Source of the DNA: Andeanibacterium sp035497315 | Lineage (GTDB): Bacteria > Pseudomonadota > Alphaproteobacteria > Sphingomonadales > Sphingomonadaceae | Reading direction: 5' to 3' | Length of the DNA stretch: 25,077 bases | NCBI GenBank assembly: GCA_035497315.1 | Contig: DATJDU010000021.1 | Coordinates: forward strand, 1-25,077 | Shown: positions 22,767 through 25,077 of the stretch, one piece after another | How positions within the stretch are numbered: position 1 is the first letter of the stretch | Layout of the letters: the number at the start of each line of letters is the position of its first letter | Made by a program: the position numbers and the translations under genes | The notes under the pieces: model-generated | What the model saw: the letters and a program-made list of their open reading frames with translations, nothing else | Told to the model about the DNA's origin: nothing | The model's database searches: none

Positions 22767-23756
22767 TTACTTGCCGACGACCTTGACCGTCACCGGCTGG
22801 CCCTGGCGCAATTTATCGTCCGGGTCCGTCACGATGATGCGCAGGCGATAGACGAGGTCGGTGCGCAGGTCGGCGGTCTGCACGGTCTTGGGCGTAAATT
22901 CCGCACGCGGCGAAATGAAGCCGATGGTGCCGTGATAATTCTTCGAATTGCCGTCGGCCGTCACTTCCACCTTCATGCCGGGCGCCACGCGCGACAGGTC
23001 GGTTTCCGCGACATAGGCGCGCACGCGCAGCGGTCGGTCGATGGAAAGGGTGAGCACGGTCTGTCCCGGCTGGACGATGGCCCCCGGTTCCTGCGCGCGG
23101 GTGACGATCGTGCCGGCCGTCGCGGCGCGCAGGGCGGTGTCGCCCCGGTCCACCATCAGGCTGCCGCGCGCGGCCATGGCGCTCTTGAGCTGGGCCTTGG
23201 CCGCGTCGATCTGTTCGCTGCGGGCGCCGGCATCGAGCTTGGAGAGCACCTGTTGCGCCTCGTTGAGCTGGGCCTGTGCCTGATCGCGCTGGGCTACCGT
23301 TGCCTGCCACACGTCGCGGCTGATCGCGCCGGGTTCCACCAGGCCCTGACGGCGATCGACATCCTGCTGGGCCTTGCGCAGCGCGGCCTGCGCGGCATCC
23401 ACCCGGGCTCGTGCCTGGCCGATATCCTGCGAACGGCTGCCATTCATCAGCTCCGCCAGCTGGGCACGAGCCTGCGCGATCATCGCATCGGATTCGGCGA
23501 TCCGGCTGTCGAGCGGGGCGGGATCGATCAGCGCCAGCAACTGGCCGGGCTCGATCTTGTCGCCTTCGTCCACATCGATCGCGGCGATCCGTCCGGGGAC
23601 CCGGAAGGCCATATCCACTTCGCGGATATCGACATTGCCGTAGAGGGTCAGGTTTTCGCCGTTTCCTTTACCGATCAGGCCGAAACCATTGGTGGTAACG
23701 CCCGCGGCCACCAGAGCGGCGGCGCCGACGATGGCAATGATAAGCTTCCTGTTCAT
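22767..23756 (-). CDS. HlyD-family periplasmic adaptor, YbhG-like
   Basis: A 329-aa membrane-fusion protein. N-terminal anchor helix (about 5-22), a first half of a lipoyl-like beta domain (about 37-75, VDMAFRVPGRIAAIDVDEGDKIEPGQLLALIDP), a long Ala/Gln-rich alpha-helical hairpin (about 76-190), the second lipoyl half (TAGTIVTRAQEPGAIVQPGQTVL), and a beta-barrel region to the C-terminus (…KLRQGQPVTVKVVGK). It bridges the inner-membrane ABC complex and the outer-membrane factor encoded at the end of the operon. The ATG at 23754-23756 overlaps the TetR stop by four bases (ATGA); the 34 preceding codons in frame are the TetR gene read in another frame. The long hairpin suits docking on the NodT-type channel. 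Confidence 0.93.
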   Translation of the reverse strand: MNRKLIIAIVGAAALVAAGVTTNGFGLIGKGNGENLTLYGNVDIREVDMAFRVPGRIAAIDVDEGDKIEPGQLLALIDPAPLDSRIAESDAMIAQARAQLAELMNGSRSQDIGQARARVDAAQAALRKAQQDVDRRQGLVEPGAISRDVWQATVAQRDQAQAQLNEAQQVLSKLDAGARSEQIDAAKAQLKSAMAARGSLMVDRGDTALRAATAGTIVTRAQEPGAIVQPGQTVLTLSIDRPLRVRAYVAETDLSRVAPGMKVEVTADGNSKNYHGTIGFISPRAEFTPKTVQTADLRTDLVYRLRIIVTDPDDKLRQGQPVTVKVVGK

Positions 23757-24373
23757 TCTGTCCCTCCGGTGAGGATGGCGAGTATGTTGCGGCGAAGCTG
23801 GCCGAGCAGCATCTCGCCTTCTTTCGGGCCAAGCTCGGTAACTTCCAGCGCCTTGCACACGGTGGACCGCGCCGCGCGCAGAACCAGCGCCTGGCCGAAG
23901 ATCATAAGGCCAAGCATGCGCAATTGCTTGCGCTCATATTCGGGGCGGATACGCGCCAGCAGGGCTTCGATCCCGGCCAGAAGATCCTTCATCGCGCCTT
24001 TATAGAGCCTTTCAAACGCCTCGGTCGGCTCCAGCTGTTCGCGCACTACGAAGCGCGACCATGCGGCCGAATCCTCATGCAGCATCATCATGGCGACGCG
24101 TTCCATTGCAGCGACGATCCGCGCGGTCGCCTCGTCTGCCGAAAGCGAGGCGGCATCCGCGGCCAGCTGGAGCGAGGGGGCCTGCCGCTGGCGAATCTGG
24201 GCGGCGATGTGATCGGCGCAGGCGAGATAGAGCCCGTGCTTGCTGCCGAAGTGATAGGTGATGGACGACATCGCCGTGCCGGAAGCGCGGGCGATTTCGC
24301 GCGTGCCGGCCCCATCGAAGCCGAGGCGCCCGAACCGGTCGATCGCCGTATTGAGAAGTCGCTCCTGAACCAT
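23753..24373 (-). CDS. TetR-family regulator, CecR (YbiH)-like
   Basis: 206 aa. The N-terminal TetR HTH is at about 3-47 (ERLLNTAIDRFGRLGFDGAGTREIARASGTAMSSITYHFGSKHGLYLAC). The C-terminal ligand domain (about 75-200) resembles the CecR/DUF1956 type (…MMMLHEDSAAWSRFVVREQLEPTEAFERLY…, GLMIFGQALVLRAARSTV). In E. coli CecR represses the ybhGFSR transporter operon, and here the regulator is the first gene of the equivalent operon. The ATG at 24371-24373 is preferred. A TTG 13 codons upstream (24410-24412) gives a longer frame, but that would place the palindrome at 24386-24401 inside the coding region. Neither has a strong ribosome site. It probably represses its own operon until a transported compound binds. 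Confidence 0.88.
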   Translation of the reverse strand: MVQERLLNTAIDRFGRLGFDGAGTREIARASGTAMSSITYHFGSKHGLYLACADHIAAQIRQRQAPSLQLAADAASLSADEATARIVAAMERVAMMMLHEDSAAWSRFVVREQLEPTEAFERLYKGAMKDLLAGIEALLARIRPEYERKQLRMLGLMIFGQALVLRAARSTVCKALEVTELGPKEGEMLLGQLRRNILAILTGGTE

Positions 24374-24385
24374 ATCGTGCCCATA

Positions 24386-24401
24386 GTTCGTTCGAATGAA
24401 C
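24386..24401. promoter_or_regulatory. Operator candidate for the TetR regulator
   Basis: gttcgttcgaatgaac is a 16-bp palindrome with a single mismatched pair (GTTCrTTCGAAyGAAC, 14 of 16 symmetric), 12 bp in front of the TetR ATG. TetR regulators bind such dyads to repress themselves. Binding is inferred. Confidence 0.6.
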
Positions 24402-24623
24402 AAATCAATCAATCCGCCCGCCGATTATCATCCGGCCGCTATCTCCCGGATCACTCGCGGCCGTTCCGGCCCCACACATATGATGCAAGAAATCCATGGT
24501 GCGGCAGAGTAATTGCTCAGTTGCGGTACAGGCAATTTTACACAATTGACCTGCTCGGATTTTCCCGGAATGGTTGCTTGGCGCGGGGCCGCTCAAGTCC
24601 ATCTGCGAAATGGGGCAAGAGAT

Positions 24624-24896
24624 ATGGCAATTTGGATTCTGCTTTGCACAGGGTGGATTTTAGCAGCGGCAGTTTTCTTCTTTTTCCTTCTGCGCTCACC
24701 TGTAGGATATGAAGATCAGGCGGGTTTCCACCTCGGCTACCCGCCCGGCTATTTCCCCCCGGAGCAGGTTGAGCGCGTGCGGTTGGCCTTCGAGCGGGCC
24801 CAAAGTGAAGAGGACCAGAGCCTTGAAGGATGGGTGCGCATGGTCGAGCTGCGCGCGGAAGTTGCTGCTTTGCTTGAAAGTGCGTCGGTAGCCTGA
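24624..24896 (+). CDS. Small membrane protein of unknown function
   Basis: 90 aa, start ATG 24624 with an AAGAG ribosome-site-like sequence just upstream; the longer frame from 24513 runs through the divergent promoter region. A single hydrophobic helix (about 2-22, AIWILLCTGWILAAAVFFFFLL) is followed by GYEDQAGFHLGYPPGYFPPEQVERVRLAFERAQ, an aromatic/Pro-rich juxtamembrane stretch and then a charged amphipathic helix to the C-terminus. I recognise no family. The topology suggests a bitopic protein with the C-terminal part on one side of the inner membrane. It is divergent from the TetR-efflux operon across a 250-bp gap, so shared control is possible but unproven. Confidence 0.6.
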   Translation: MAIWILLCTGWILAAAVFFFFLLRSPVGYEDQAGFHLGYPPGYFPPEQVERVRLAFERAQSEEDQSLEGWVRMVELRAEVAALLESASVA

Positions 24897-24956
24897 ATTT
24901 CGGGATAGGCCGGCAGGCTTGGCTGTCGCATCGCGCGTGGCGGGGCTATTTGTCCT

Positions 24957-24972
24957 GCCGCCTCGAGGCGGC
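24957..24972. repeat. Perfect 16-bp GC palindrome
   Basis: gccgcctcgaggcggc is fully self-complementary (hairpin arms GCCGCC/GGCGGC), 61 bp after the stop of the small membrane protein. No T-run follows; it could weakly terminate transcription or be an operator for a gene beyond the window. Confidence 0.4.
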
Positions 24973-25015
24973 GCCAGCGTAGCACCCAGGCGGGGCGCTG
25001 CGAGCGGCAATGTGT

Positions 25016-25037
25016 GAATGGCTGAATTCAGCCATTC
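25016..25037. promoter_or_regulatory. Perfect 22-bp palindrome near the right edge
   Basis: Arms gaatggctg and cagccattc (9 bp each, perfectly complementary) surround the self-complementary aatt. As RNA it would be a stable tetraloop hairpin; as DNA a strong dimeric operator. A second hairpin, agcctt-agg-aaggct at 25053-25067, follows 15 bp later, with a short tttt (25043-25046) between them. Role not determined. Confidence 0.5.
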
Positions 25038-25077
25038 CCGGATTTTCTGAGAAGCCTTAGGAAGGCTGATGGTGCGG

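Noticed and set aside
20687..22786. 699-codon plus-strand frame across the ABC ATPase gene
   Set aside because: Opposite strand of a protein with all ATPase motifs; its own product is Arg/His/Gln-rich with no family features.
22491..24005. 504-codon plus-strand frame across HlyD and TetR genes
   Set aside because: Shadow of two well-supported minus-strand genes; no ribosome site or recognisable domain.
24374..24412. TTG start for the TetR regulator
   Set aside because: It would bury the palindromic operator in coding sequence, and the ATG start already gives a full HTH domain; not fully excluded.
1..25077. CRISPR arrays or rRNA operons
   Set aside because: No regularly spaced direct repeats of 23-40 bp and no rRNA-like conserved stretches were seen.

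Overview
The window looks like a high-GC alphaproteobacterium, most likely a sphingomonad (Sphingomonadaceae or Erythrobacteraceae). The pointers are two TonB-dependent receptors in 25 kb, a SpsB/GumD-type priming sugar transferase, an SDR/SnoaL pair, and short CGTCATTGCGAG and CTCATCCTGAGC intergenic repeats. This is a judgement from gene content and style, not from a database search.

Left part (1-2893): the right end of an integrated element. A tyrosine recombinase (1398-2666, minus) lies just inside a 45-bp copy of the 3' half of tRNA-Gly(GCC) at 2849-2893. No 5' half of the tRNA is present, so this is an att copy, and the intact tRNA should sit beyond the left edge. The cargo seen is a HigB/HigA-like toxin-antitoxin pair with a palindromic operator candidate, a truncated CoiA-like protein and the last 21 codons of an unidentified gene. 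Repeats in front of the integrase look like arm-type sites. From 2894 to 3621 no convincing gene is present.

Metal uptake and middle part (3622-15369): a Fur-box-like site precedes a TonB siderophore receptor, which overlaps a PepSY-TM membrane protein of the kind that reduces ferric siderophores. Next come an unrecognised secreted Met/Gly-rich protein ending in a glycine zipper and a final Cys, and divergently a translationally coupled SDR/SnoaL-like pair. A ZnuD-like TonB receptor follows, with a near-palindrome around GTTATAAC upstream that suggests Zur control, so iron and probably zinc receptors stand close together. Then dcd (dCTP deaminase), a UDP-glucuronate 4-epimerase-like protein and an MBL-fold hydrolase lie on the minus strand. 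Two families of short inverted repeats flank the ZnuD-like gene and dcd.

Right part (15822-25077): an exopolysaccharide-type undecaprenyl-phosphate sugar transferase converges on a six-gene minus-strand operon. In transcription order this is a CecR-like TetR regulator, an HlyD/YbhG adaptor, a double-NBD YbhF-like ATPase, two ABC-2 permeases (YbhS/YbhR-like) and a NodT/OprM outer-membrane lipoprotein. Most junctions overlap by 1-4 nt. It is a YbhGFSR-type exporter that, unlike the E. coli locus, carries its own outer-membrane channel. The ATPase is asymmetric: the changed residues all fall in one of its two composite ATP sites. A near-perfect palindrome in front of the TetR gene is the likely operator. 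A small membrane protein and several strong hairpins close the window.
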